Positions 1 through 6,955 of a DNA stretch of 15,150 bases are shown here, piece by piece; positions within the stretch are counted from its first letter, which is position 1, and each line of letters begins with the position of its first letter. The notes beneath the pieces were generated by a model. The model had not been told where the DNA came from. It was given only the letters and a program-made list of their open reading frames with translations, and did not search any database. The stretch is taken from NCBI GenBank assembly GCA_938091985.1, contig CALKOE010000497.1:1-15150 (forward strand). Direction: 5' to 3'. A program made the translations under genes and the position numbers. The DNA comes from an uncultured Acidimicrobiales bacterium. Lineage in GTDB: Bacteria; Actinomycetota; Acidimicrobiia; Acidimicrobiales; Aldehydirespiratoraceae.

Positions 1-144
1 ATGGCCCAGGTGGAGATCCAGGCCGGCCCACATCGCGTCGTGTCGCTGATCTCGGCAGAGGCGGTCGACGCACTCGGGCTCGAACCCGGCATGCCTGCGG
101 TCGCCTCGATCAAGTCCACAAACGTGATCGTGGAGACCGCGTGA
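1..144 (+). CDS. TOBE (Mop) domain protein, C-terminal part only
   Basis: An open frame runs from the first base to a TGA at 142-144 and encodes 47 residues. The pattern (VEIQAGPHRVVSLIS, then ALGLEPGMPAVASIKSTNVIVE) is that of a TOBE/Mop molybdate-binding domain: a short beta strand, the conserved 'GL..G..a.a.iKst.V.v' strand, and the end of the fold. An ATG happens to sit at position 1, but a full protein probably extends upstream, since stand-alone TOBE regulators of this kind usually carry an N-terminal helix-turn-helix; that part cannot be seen. The stop overlaps the GTG start of modA by 4 nt (GTGA), so it belongs to the molybdate operon. Likely roles are molybdate-responsive regulation or intracellular molybdate binding. 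The domain call is fairly firm; regulator versus storage is undecided. Confidence 0.75.
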   Translation: MAQVEIQAGPHRVVSLISAEAVDALGLEPGMPAVASIKSTNVIVETA

Positions 145-845
145 GGGCACGCGTGGCGATGTGGTTCGCCATCATCGCCACCCTCTTGTTCACGGCCTGC
201 GGGGGCGGCAGCAGCCGAGTCGCAATGGCACCGTCCTCGATGACCACTCTGACCGATGAGATCGACGACGCCCTGTCATCCGATACCGAATGGGTGATCG
301 CTGGGAGCGCCCGACTGGTCGGCCAGTTGGCCGACGGCGCGAGCGCCGATGTCCTCATCACCGCCGACCGGGAGACGATGCAGTCGGCGATCGATCAATC
401 GCTGGTGGCCGACGAGCCGATCGTCATCGCCGGGAATCGGCTTGTGCTCGCCATCGCTCCGGGCAATCCCGGCGAGGTCGAGCGGCTGGAAGATCTCACC
501 TCTGCCGATCTGCTGCTCGGCGTGTGTGCATCCGAGGTCCCCTGCGGACGGCTCGCAGCCGAGGCACAGGCGACCCTCGGCATCGACATCGCGGCTGACA
601 CAGAAGAGCCGAATGTTCGCTCCCTTGCGCTCAAGATCACCAACGGGGAACTCGACGCCGGCCTGATCTACGCAACCGATGCCGCCGACCTCGGTCTCGC
701 GACGATCGATGACTCCCGCCTCGAAGGCTTCGTCACCGAATACCTCGCCGCCTCGGTGAGGGGCGAACCGAGCGACATCACCATGTTCCTCACATCGGAC
801 CCCGGACGGCGTCTCCTCGCGGACCGTGGGTTCACGCTGCCATGA
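141..845 (+). CDS. modA: Molybdate ABC transporter substrate-binding lipoprotein ModA
   Basis: A 234-aa extracytoplasmic binding protein that captures molybdate (possibly also tungstate) for the ModBC importer. The N-terminus is a lipoprotein signal: MRAR, a hydrophobic stretch, then LLFTAC with the lipidated cysteine at residue 20; Phe at -3 is slightly unusual. The mature part shows ModA family landmarks: SSMTTLTDEIDDAL near residues 32-44, GSARLVGQLADGASADVLIT near 55-74 (the 'GSS..L..QI..GAPADV' oxyanion-binding region), and a C-terminus ending in DRGFTLP, typical of the family. The GTG start is chosen because it overlaps the upstream TOBE stop by 4 nt and gives a proper signal peptide. 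Its stop overlaps the modB ATG by 4 nt. It is a little shorter than usual (about 250 aa). Specificity between Mo and W cannot be decided from sequence. Confidence 0.92.
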   Translation: MRARVAMWFAIIATLLFTACGGGSSRVAMAPSSMTTLTDEIDDALSSDTEWVIAGSARLVGQLADGASADVLITADRETMQSAIDQSLVADEPIVIAGNRLVLAIAPGNPGEVERLEDLTSADLLLGVCASEVPCGRLAAEAQATLGIDIAADTEEPNVRSLALKITNGELDAGLIYATDAADLGLATIDDSRLEGFVTEYLAASVRGEPSDITMFLTSDPGRRLLADRGFTLP

Positions 846-1630
846 GCGCGCCACCCCGCCCGACTCCCAAGCCGCTCGTTGTCCCCGCCGCGCTTGCGGT
901 CGCGCTGCTCGCCCTTCCCATCGTCGGGCTCCTCCAACGCGCACCGTGGTCCACGCTCATCGACCGCCTCACCTCTCCTGAGATTCTCGACGCGATCCGC
1001 GTGTCGCTCATCGTCTCGATCAGCGCTGCGGTCCTCTGCCTCCTCCTCGGACTTCCGCTGGCCTGGGTGCTGGCCCGCCATGACGGACGCTGGACCGCTG
1101 CCCTGCGGATACTCGTCTTGCTCCCGATGGTTCTCCCACCGGTGGTGGGCGGCACTGCGTTGCTCTTCGCCCTCGGCCGCCGAGGGCTCTTCGGCGAATG
1201 GATCGACCGCTGGTTCGGCATCACGCTTCCCTTCACGACCGCCGGCGCAGTGGTCGCAGCGACGTTCGTGGCCTTGCCCTTCTTCGTCACCACCATCGAA
1301 TCATCTCTGCGCGACGACGGCGCCTCGCTCGACGAGGCGGCCGCGGCGATCGGTGCGTCGCCGTGGCAGACCTTTGTGCATGTCACGCTCCCCACGCTGC
1401 GGCCCTCGATCGCGGCAGGCCTTGCGCTCTCCTGGGCTCGAGCGCTCGGTGAGTTCGGCGCCACGATCACGGTCGCCGGAAGCCTCGGCGGCCGGACGCG
1501 CACCCTGCCCGTCGAGACATTCCTCGCCCTCGAGCAAGACCCGCAGACTGCGGTGGCAGTCAGCGTGCTCCTCCTCGTTGTCAGCCTCGTTGTGCTGACG
1601 GTGCTCCGCGGTCGGTGGCTGACCCGATGA
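842..1630 (+). CDS. modB: Molybdate ABC transporter permease ModB
   Basis: A 262-aa inner-membrane permease, the channel subunit of the molybdate importer. Hydrophobic segments lie at about residues 12-31, 52-78, 87-112, 133-152, 188-205 and 236-256. The cytoplasmic EAA loop that docks on the ATPase is clear around residues 163-200 (DEAAAAIGASPWQTF, then LPTLRPSIAAGLALSWAR), followed by the family-typical ALGEFGATITVAG, where ModB-type permeases have 'RalGEFGa...'. The ATG overlaps the modA stop (ATGA), and the gene ends in another ATGA overlap with modC, so translation is probably coupled through the transporter. Related sulfate permeases (CysT/CysW) are the main alternative; the ModA neighbour and TOBE partner favour molybdate. 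Confidence 0.93.
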   Translation: MSAPPRPTPKPLVVPAALAVALLALPIVGLLQRAPWSTLIDRLTSPEILDAIRVSLIVSISAAVLCLLLGLPLAWVLARHDGRWTAALRILVLLPMVLPPVVGGTALLFALGRRGLFGEWIDRWFGITLPFTTAGAVVAATFVALPFFVTTIESSLRDDGASLDEAAAAIGASPWQTFVHVTLPTLRPSIAAGLALSWARALGEFGATITVAGSLGGRTRTLPVETFLALEQDPQTAVAVSVLLLVVSLVVLTVLRGRWLTR

Positions 1631-2286
1631 TCTCTCTTCACGGCACGACTGTTCGCGGCGAGCTCTCCCTTGCGATCGACATCGATCTCGGGCCCGGTCT
1701 CACCTTCGTCTCTGGACCGAACGGGTCGGGGAAGACCACGCTCCTGCGTGTCCTTGCCGGCCTCGAGGCGCTCGATTCCGGAGAACTTCGGCTCGACCGG
1801 GAGGACACGGGGAGCCGGATCCTCGATGCCCCGGCTCTCGGAGTGTTCGTCGCAGCACACGAGCGCCCGATTTCGGTCGCCTTCCAAGACCATCGCCTTT
1901 TTCCGCGGATGTCAGTGCTCGACAACGTCGCGTTCGCAGCCCGGTTCCGAGGAAGGAGCCGAGCCGAGGCACGAGCGCTCGCCCGGCCGTTTCTCGACGC
2001 AGTGGGAGTCGCTGATCTCGCGGCTCGGCGTCCGCACCAGCTGTCGATCGGCCAGCAGCAGCGCACCGCACTCGCTCGAGCGCTCGCCACCCCCGCCGAG
2101 CTGTTGCTGCTCGATGAACCACTGGCCGCGATCGACACCCTCGGCAGCGACGAGATCCGCTCCCATCTGCACCATGCCCCGCAGCAGACCACGCTGTGGG
2201 TCACCCATGATGCCGACGAACTCGCAGGAGCACAGGCGCTCATCTCGGTCGGAGACGGCGTCGCGCGCCAGAATGGGACGACATGA
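1627..2286 (+). CDS. modC: Molybdate ABC transporter ATP-binding protein ModC (short, without TOBE domain)
   Basis: The ATPase that powers molybdate import with ModB. I start it at ATG 1627, which overlaps the modB stop by 4 nt like the other junctions; a GTG at 1615 is a possible earlier start. From 1627 the protein has 219 aa. Visible motifs: Walker A GPNGSGKTT at 30-38, Q-loop Gln at 87 (AFQDHRLFP), signature LSIGQQQ at 139-145 (Ile where most ABC proteins have Gly), Walker B LLLLDEP ending with Asp163-Glu164, and the switch His194 in WVTHD. The chain ends about 25 residues after the H-loop, so the C-terminal TOBE/Mop regulatory domain of classical ModC (about 350 aa) is absent. A TOBE domain is instead encoded separately at the head of the operon. 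The stop overlaps the SDR start (ATGA). Confidence 0.9.
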   Translation: MISLHGTTVRGELSLAIDIDLGPGLTFVSGPNGSGKTTLLRVLAGLEALDSGELRLDREDTGSRILDAPALGVFVAAHERPISVAFQDHRLFPRMSVLDNVAFAARFRGRSRAEARALARPFLDAVGVADLAARRPHQLSIGQQQRTALARALATPAELLLLDEPLAAIDTLGSDEIRSHLHHAPQQTTLWVTHDADELAGAQALISVGDGVARQNGTT

Positions 2287-3062
2287 CCTCCGTCCCGGCT
2301 GACCCCACCACACAGTTCCGTCTCGACGATCGAGTCGCAATCGTGACCGGCGCCAGCTCCGGGCTCGGCGAACGCTTCGCCCGAGTGCTCGCCGCGGCCG
2401 GCGCCAAGGTCGTGGTCACTGCCCGTCGGGCCGATCGCCTCGCTGCGTTGGTCGAAGAGCTTCCCGATGCACTGGCCGTCCCGGTTGATCTCACCGCCGC
2501 AGATGCCGGCGAAACGCTTGTCGACGCTGCGGTCAGCCACTACGGGCGCCTCGACATCGTCGTGAACAACGCCGGAGCCAGCACCGCGATCGCGGCACTG
2601 GACTTCGACGTGGATGCCTTCCGCCGCGAGATCGAGATCGATCTCGTGGCTCCCTACGGCGTGGCCCGGGCCTCTGCCGCGTGGGCAATCAGTGCGGACC
2701 ATCCGCTCAGCATCATCAACATCGGCTCGGTTCTCGGCACGGTCGGCGGCGGGAAGCTCCGGGTCCCCGGCTACAGCGCCGCCAAGGGCGGGATCCACAA
2801 CCTCACCCGCGAGCTGGCATCGGAATGGGCACGAAAGCGCATTCGCGTCAACGCGATCGCTCCCGGATGGTTCGAAACCGAGATGAACGGCGAGATGTTT
2901 GCCAACGACCGCTCGTCCGCGTACATGGCCGACGGCGCGCCGATGGGGCGCCCTGGCGTCGAGGGTGAACTCGACGGGGCCCTCCTTCTTCTGGCGTCCG
3001 ACAGCTCCTCGTTCATGACCGGCGCGATCGTTGCGGTCGATGGAGGGTGGACGGCGGTGTGA
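2283..3062 (+). CDS. SDR family NAD(P)-dependent oxidoreductase
   Basis: A 259-aa classical short-chain dehydrogenase/reductase, a soluble enzyme oxidising an alcohol or reducing a carbonyl. The Rossmann cofactor motif TGASSGLG is at 22-29, Asp69 follows beta-strand 3, NNAG is at 95-98, the catalytic serine is Ser149 (NIGSV), and the catalytic pair Tyr164/Lys168 sits in YSAAK. The C-terminal DGGW is typical. Basic residues after beta-2 (TARRADR, 46-52) suggest NADP(H), although this is only a trend. The start overlaps the modC stop (ATGA) and the end overlaps livG (GTGA), so it is embedded in the coupled run between a molybdate importer and HAAT ATPases. The substrate is unknown. Given the dioxygenase and CoA ligase nearby, an aldehyde or alcohol intermediate, or a beta-hydroxyacyl-CoA, would fit. 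Confidence 0.92.
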   Translation: MTSVPADPTTQFRLDDRVAIVTGASSGLGERFARVLAAAGAKVVVTARRADRLAALVEELPDALAVPVDLTAADAGETLVDAAVSHYGRLDIVVNNAGASTAIAALDFDVDAFRREIEIDLVAPYGVARASAAWAISADHPLSIINIGSVLGTVGGGKLRVPGYSAAKGGIHNLTRELASEWARKRIRVNAIAPGWFETEMNGEMFANDRSSAYMADGAPMGRPGVEGELDGALLLLASDSSSFMTGAIVAVDGGWTAV

Positions 3063-3841
3063 CCAGGTCATACCGTGACGACCCGATGCCCGTTCTCCGT
3101 ACCGACTCCCTCTCCGTCTCCTTCGGCGGAATCCACGCACTTGCCGGAGTTCACCTCGAACTCGACCAGCAGGGAGTGACCGGCCTGATCGGCCCGAACG
3201 GCGCAGGAAAGACCACCTTCATCGACGCGGTCACCGGCATGGTTCCGAGCACGGGATCCGTCGAACTCGACGGCCACGACATCACCAACCTCATCACCAA
3301 CGAGCGCGCCACCCGCGGCCTCGTCCGCACCTTCCAGACGCTCGAGCTCTTCGAAGACCTGACGGTGGAGGACAACCTCGCGGCAGCGGCCGAACACACG
3401 GCGTGGTGGCAGTTCATCGTCGACGCGCTGATTCCACGGCGCACGCAGCCCGTCCTTCCGGCAGTCGAGTCGGCCCTCGAACTCCTCGGCCTCCAAGACG
3501 AGCGCCACCGCCTGCCGGCCGACCTCAGCCACGGACGCCGCCGCCTGGTCGGCGTCGCCCGAGCCCTCGCCGCGCAGCCCAAAGTCCTCCTCCTCGATGA
3601 ACCCGCTGCCGGGCTCGACTCAGCCGAGAGCTTGGCTCTCGGCGACCGGCTCCGGGCGATCGCCGACACGGGCGTCACTGTGTTCCTCATCGACCACGAC
3701 ATGGGACTCGTCCTCGATGTCTGCGATCAGATCCACGTCCTCGACTTCGGATCGGTGATCGCCAGCGGGTCACCGGACCAGATACGCAACGACCCTGCGG
3801 TCGTTGCGGCGTATCTCGGCCGCGCTGCGGAGACCTCATGA
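3059..3841 (+). CDS. livG: HAAT (branched-chain amino acid-type) ABC transporter ATP-binding protein, LivG-like
   Basis: One of the two cytoplasmic ATPases of a HAAT importer. I start it at GTG 3059, which overlaps the SDR stop by 4 nt and has GGAGGG at 3042-3047 upstream. ATG 3086, at the conserved MPVLRTDSL, is the main alternative but has no visible ribosome site; GTG 3047 is also open. From 3059 it is 260 aa. Walker A GPNGAGKTT is at 45-53, the Q-loop at 92-94 (FQTLELFEDLTVEDNL), Walker B with Asp180-Glu181 (LLLDEPAAGLD), and switch His213 in IDHDMGLV. The signature reads LSHGRRR at 156-162 instead of LSGGQ/E, losing the second Gly and the Gln. LivG proteins often read 'LpyGqqR', so some drift is expected, but this one is notable. 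It is followed by livF with an ATGA overlap. Its substrate is not necessarily an amino acid. Confidence 0.9.
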   Translation: MTRSYRDDPMPVLRTDSLSVSFGGIHALAGVHLELDQQGVTGLIGPNGAGKTTFIDAVTGMVPSTGSVELDGHDITNLITNERATRGLVRTFQTLELFEDLTVEDNLAAAAEHTAWWQFIVDALIPRRTQPVLPAVESALELLGLQDERHRLPADLSHGRRRLVGVARALAAQPKVLLLDEPAAGLDSAESLALGDRLRAIADTGVTVFLIDHDMGLVLDVCDQIHVLDFGSVIASGSPDQIRNDPAVVAAYLGRAAETS

Positions 3842-4545
3842 CCATCCTGCGAATCCAGAACCTCGACGCCGGCTACGACGGCGTGCCCGTGGTTCGCGGT
3901 CTCGACCTCCACGTGGGCAAGGGCGAAGTCGTCGCCCTGCTCGGCCCGAACGGAGCGGGAAAGACCACCACGCTTCGGACCATCTCCGGCCTTCTGCCCG
4001 TCATCGACGGTGAAGTCGACGTGCTCGGCGGGCCGGCCGACAGTCGACGACCACACCGAGTCGCTCGCCGAGGCGTCGCCCACGTGGCCGAGGACCGCTC
4101 GCTGTTCCCTGGTCTCAGCGTGAAGGAGAATCTTCGCCTCGCACCTGGGCTGCGCCGCCGGCACCGCACCGCGGCCTACGCGCGAGCCGTCGATGTCTTC
4201 CCGGCCCTGGGTCCGCTGATGAGTCGTCGGGCCGGACTCCTGTCAGGAGGCGAGCAGCAGATGCTCGCCGTTGCTCGGGCGATCGTCACCGAGCCCGAAC
4301 TCCTCCTGGTCGACGAGATGAGCCTCGGACTCGCACCGGTCATTGTCGAAGAGATGCTGCCGGTCGTTCGCCGCGTGGCCGATGAACTCAACGCGGCCGT
4401 CATCGTGGTGGAGCAGCACATTCATCTCGCCCTCGAACTCGCCGACCGAGCCATCGTGATGGCCAACGGTCGGATCGTGCTCGACGGCGACGCCAACGAG
4501 TTGCGCGCCGACCCGAGCCAGATCGAAGCGAGCTACCTCGGCTGA
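3838..4545 (+). CDS. livF: HAAT (branched-chain amino acid-type) ABC transporter ATP-binding protein, LivF-like
   Basis: The second ATPase of the HAAT importer, 235 aa. Walker A GPNGAGKTT is at 36-44. The region after it, HVAEDRSLFPGLSVKENL (82-99), matches the 'VPEgR.iFp.ltV.eNL' block that marks LivF and carries Glu/Asp where other ABC proteins have the Q-loop Gln. The signature LSGGEQQ is at 135-141, Walker B ends in Asp159-Glu160 (LLVDEMSLGLAP, a strong LivF hallmark), and the switch His194 is in VEQH. The ATG overlaps the livG stop. No livH, livM or binding protein follows directly; those lie at 8400-11780 on the same strand, after two small membrane genes and two opposite-strand genes. 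The two blocks together give one full importer. Confidence 0.93.
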   Translation: MTILRIQNLDAGYDGVPVVRGLDLHVGKGEVVALLGPNGAGKTTTLRTISGLLPVIDGEVDVLGGPADSRRPHRVARRGVAHVAEDRSLFPGLSVKENLRLAPGLRRRHRTAAYARAVDVFPALGPLMSRRAGLLSGGEQQMLAVARAIVTEPELLLVDEMSLGLAPVIVEEMLPVVRRVADELNAAVIVVEQHIHLALELADRAIVMANGRIVLDGDANELRADPSQIEASYLG

Positions 4546-4562
4546 CAAAGGCGGAGCCAAAC

Positions 4563-4985
4563 GTGGATGACAGCAGTTCGATCTCGGCGGGGTGGTATCC
4601 CGACCCCGAGCAGGCGGGTCAGTTGCGCTATTGGGACGGCGCCACGTGGACAGAGCAACGCCAGGCAAGGGCGGTGACGCCACCGCCGCCGCCCGGCGCA
4701 ATGCCGCCTCCATCGCCGTATCCGCCGGTGACCGGAGACAAGTCTCAGGCCGCAACCGCCTTGGTCCTGTCGGTGCTCGGCATCGTCATGTGCCAGATCC
4801 TCGCCCCGATCGGCATGGTGATGGGCCGCAACGAGGTCCTACGAATCGACAGCGGCCAGGGCGACCCGACGGCTCGCGGCCTGGCCCAGGCTGCGTGGAT
4901 CGTCGGCCTCATCGGCACGGTCATCCTCGTCGCCTTCATCCTGATCCTGCTGCTCGTCTTCGGCATTCTTGCGAGCAACGGATGA
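4563..4985 (+). CDS. DUF2510/DUF4190-type small membrane protein
   Basis: A 140-aa protein of unknown function. Residues about 9-33 form a DUF2510 motif (AGWYPDPEQAGQLRYWDG, then TWTEQ), a short Trp/Tyr-rich module common in actinobacterial membrane proteins. A proline-rich spacer follows (about 41-57). The C-terminal half holds two hydrophobic segments (about 63-86 and 107-137) around a loop with MGRNEVLRIDSGQGDPTARGLAQAAWIVG, which resembles DUF4190. A GTG start at 4563 is supported by GGAG at 4553-4556; an ATG four bases later is out of frame. Only 17 nt separate it from livF, so it may be co-transcribed with the operon above, although it breaks the run of overlaps. Its stop overlaps the next gene (ATGA). 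I assign no function. Confidence 0.83.
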   Translation: MDDSSSISAGWYPDPEQAGQLRYWDGATWTEQRQARAVTPPPPPGAMPPPSPYPPVTGDKSQAATALVLSVLGIVMCQILAPIGMVMGRNEVLRIDSGQGDPTARGLAQAAWIVGLIGTVILVAFILILLLVFGILASNG

Positions 4986-5398
4986 ACTCACCCGTGTTCG
5001 CAGTCACGTCGCCGCAGCGATCGCCCCTCGCCCCGGCAATCGCGACCGCCGCCCTCCTGGGCGCACTGGTCGTGAGCGCCGACGCGGACGACGGCATCGT
5101 GTTGTGTCCGTTTCGACGTTGCACCGGTGGCTACTGCCCGGGATGTGGCGCGACACGAGCGACCAACCGCCTGCTACGAGGCGACGTCGCCGCGAGCTGG
5201 GCGCATCATCCGTGGATCATCCTCGCCGCGGCGCAGCTGGCGGTGCTCCTGGGAATCGCAGCGGTTCTCCACCCGGCGGAGAGGCTGGGCCGCCTCCGCC
5301 GAATGGCGCTTCCACTTCTCATCGCAAACTGCGCGCTGCTGATCGGGATCTGGGTCCTACGGCTTCATGCCGACACGATCCCGACGGGCTGGCTCTGA
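4982..5398 (+). CDS. DUF2752 domain membrane protein
   Basis: A 138-aa predicted membrane protein starting at ATG 4982, which overlaps the preceding stop by 4 nt. Hydrophobic segments lie at about residues 17-33, 78-96 and 109-126. The diagnostic block is cysteine-rich: Cys42, Cys47, Cys52 and Cys55, reading CPFRRCTGGYCPGCGATRA, followed by R..GD...SW.HHP; this 'CP.cG.TR....l..gd...a...hP' arrangement is the DUF2752 hallmark. Extra cysteines at 42 and 47 might pair or bind metal with the CPGC pair, but this is a guess. The same frame is open upstream to 4592; that extension lies inside the DUF2510 gene and is not used. It is commonly found with DUF2510/DUF4190-type genes. Function is unknown. 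It ends 6 nt before the opposite-strand ligase stop (convergent). Confidence 0.82.
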   Translation: MNSPVFAVTSPQRSPLAPAIATAALLGALVVSADADDGIVLCPFRRCTGGYCPGCGATRATNRLLRGDVAASWAHHPWIILAAAQLAVLLGIAAVLHPAERLGRLRRMALPLLIANCALLIGIWVLRLHADTIPTGWL

Positions 5399-5404
5399 CC
5401 AGAA

Positions 5405-6955
5405 TCAGATAGAGCGGGACTCGTCGGCCCAATACGGGTCGCGGAGGTCTCGCTTGAGGATCTTGCCGGTACCTGTGCGCGGCATCTCATCGATGAAGTC
5501 GACCGACCTCGGCCGCTTGTAGCCGGCGAGACGTTCGCGACATGCCGCCATGAGCTCATCGGTCACCGCATCACGATCGATCGACGGGCTGGAGATCTGC
5601 ACGATCGCCTTCACTTCCTCGCCGAACTCTTCATTCGGCACACCGATCACCGCAACATCGCCAACTGCCGCATGTTCGGCCAGCACGGCCTCGATCTCAG
5701 CCGGGTAGATGTTGACGCCGCCGGAGATGATCATGTCGATCTTGCGATCCGACAGCCAGAGGTAGCCATCGTCGTCGATGTGGCCGACATCGCCCGTGGT
5801 GAACACCCCGGGCTCGAGGTGCGCAGCCGCGGTCTTCTCCGGATCGTTGTGGTACTCGAAGTCGCTGCCCATCGCACTCTTGAAGTAGAGCGTGCCGGTC
5901 TCGTTGGCCTTCAGGTGCTGGCCGTCGTCATCGACGACGAACACCTCCATGACCTCGAGCGGCTTGCCCACGCTGCCACCCCGTTCGAGCCATTCGTCGG
6001 AGCTGATCCTCGAGATGAACGCGCCTTCGGTGGAGCCGTAGTACTCGTGCACGACCGGTCCCATCCAGTCGATCATCGCCCGCTTCCAGGGCGCCGGGCA
6101 CGGCGCAGCGCCGTGCCACAGGGCCGAGAGCGACGAGCCGTCGAACCCGTTGCGGACATCGTCGGGGAGATCGAGGATGCGCTTGAACTGGGTCGGCACG
6201 AGATGGGTGTTGGTCACCGCGTGTTCGTCGATGAGACGCAAGGTCTCCGCGGCATCGAACTTGTGGCGCATGACGATCGTCGAACCGTTGACGAGCGGCA
6301 TGAAGCTGAATGCCCACTGGGCCGAGTGGTAGGCCGGGCCGGCGAGCAACGTGATGCCGTCGGATGGCACGTATTCGCTCATGCTCGAGCAGATGAGGGC
6401 GAACACCTCGCTCGGGATTCCCTGGCCGCCCGAGAGCATGCCCCGCACACCCTTCGGTCGACCTGTCGTGCCCGAGGTGTAGAACATCGGCCCGCCGAGA
6501 AGCTGCTCACCGAGAGGTTCGTCTGAGCCAGACGCCACGAGGTCTTCGTAGGCATCGAGCGAACCAGCGCCGGCGATCGCGGAGAACTCGATCGTCGCGG
6601 CACGCGGGTCGCCGAGCGCCGTGGTTGCCACGTCGTGGAACCGCTCCCCCACGATCAGCGCGCGGGCGCCCGCATCCTCGATCACATAGGCGAGTTCGTC
6701 AGCGACCCAGTGCCAGTTGACAGGCACAACGGTGAAACCGGTGTGGGCTGCGGCGAGAAGGATCTCGTAGAGCTCCCGCCGGTTGCCCATCATCACGGCG
6801 ATCGTGTCGCCCGAGCCGATCCCCCGATCGGCGAAGGCGCGAGAGAGCCGAGTGACCCGAGTCTTGAGCTCGGACCAAGTCGTCGCTCCCGCCTCGTCGA
6901 TCAGCGCCGGCTGATCCGGGTGATTGGCCGCGTGGTTGTCGAGGAGGATCGCCAT
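5405..6955 (-). CDS. Acyl-CoA synthetase (AMP-dependent ligase)
   Basis: A 516-aa member of the ANL adenylating superfamily: it activates a carboxylic acid with ATP to an acyl-AMP and transfers it to CoA. Motifs in order: phosphate loop YTSGTTGRPKGV at 159-170, HGAAPCP at 281-287, YYGSTEG at 305-311, TGD at 387-389, SDRKIDMIISGGVNIYP at 402-418 with hinge Arg404, and the C-terminal lysine motif PRTGTGKILKRDLR at 492-505 with catalytic Lys498. All key residues are present and the length is normal. The start ATG overlaps the upstream dioxygenase stop by 1 nt (TGATG), so the two are very likely one transcript. Medium-chain, aromatic or terpenoid acids are all possible substrates; the family motifs do not distinguish them. 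The neighbour suggests the acid derives from a product of oxidative double-bond cleavage. Confidence 0.93.
   Translation of the reverse strand: MAILLDNHAANHPDQPALIDEAGATTWSELKTRVTRLSRAFADRGIGSGDTIAVMMGNRRELYEILLAAAHTGFTVVPVNWHWVADELAYVIEDAGARALIVGERFHDVATTALGDPRAATIEFSAIAGAGSLDAYEDLVASGSDEPLGEQLLGGPMFYTSGTTGRPKGVRGMLSGGQGIPSEVFALICSSMSEYVPSDGITLLAGPAYHSAQWAFSFMPLVNGSTIVMRHKFDAAETLRLIDEHAVTNTHLVPTQFKRILDLPDDVRNGFDGSSLSALWHGAAPCPAPWKRAMIDWMGPVVHEYYGSTEGAFISRISSDEWLERGGSVGKPLEVMEVFVVDDDGQHLKANETGTLYFKSAMGSDFEYHNDPEKTAAAHLEPGVFTTGDVGHIDDDGYLWLSDRKIDMIISGGVNIYPAEIEAVLAEHAAVGDVAVIGVPNEEFGEEVKAIVQISSPSIDRDAVTDELMAACRERLAGYKRPRSVDFIDEMPRTGTGKILKRDLRDPYWADESRSI

Noticed and set aside
1638..3140. A 500-codon minus-strand frame opposite modC and the SDR gene
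   Set aside because: Arg/Ser/Ala-rich translation without motifs; the plus strand carries full ABC and SDR motifs across the same bases.
5399..5404. Terminator between the convergent DUF2752 and ligase genes
   Set aside because: Only 6 nt separate the stops, and I found no convincing stem-loop in the flanking coding ends.
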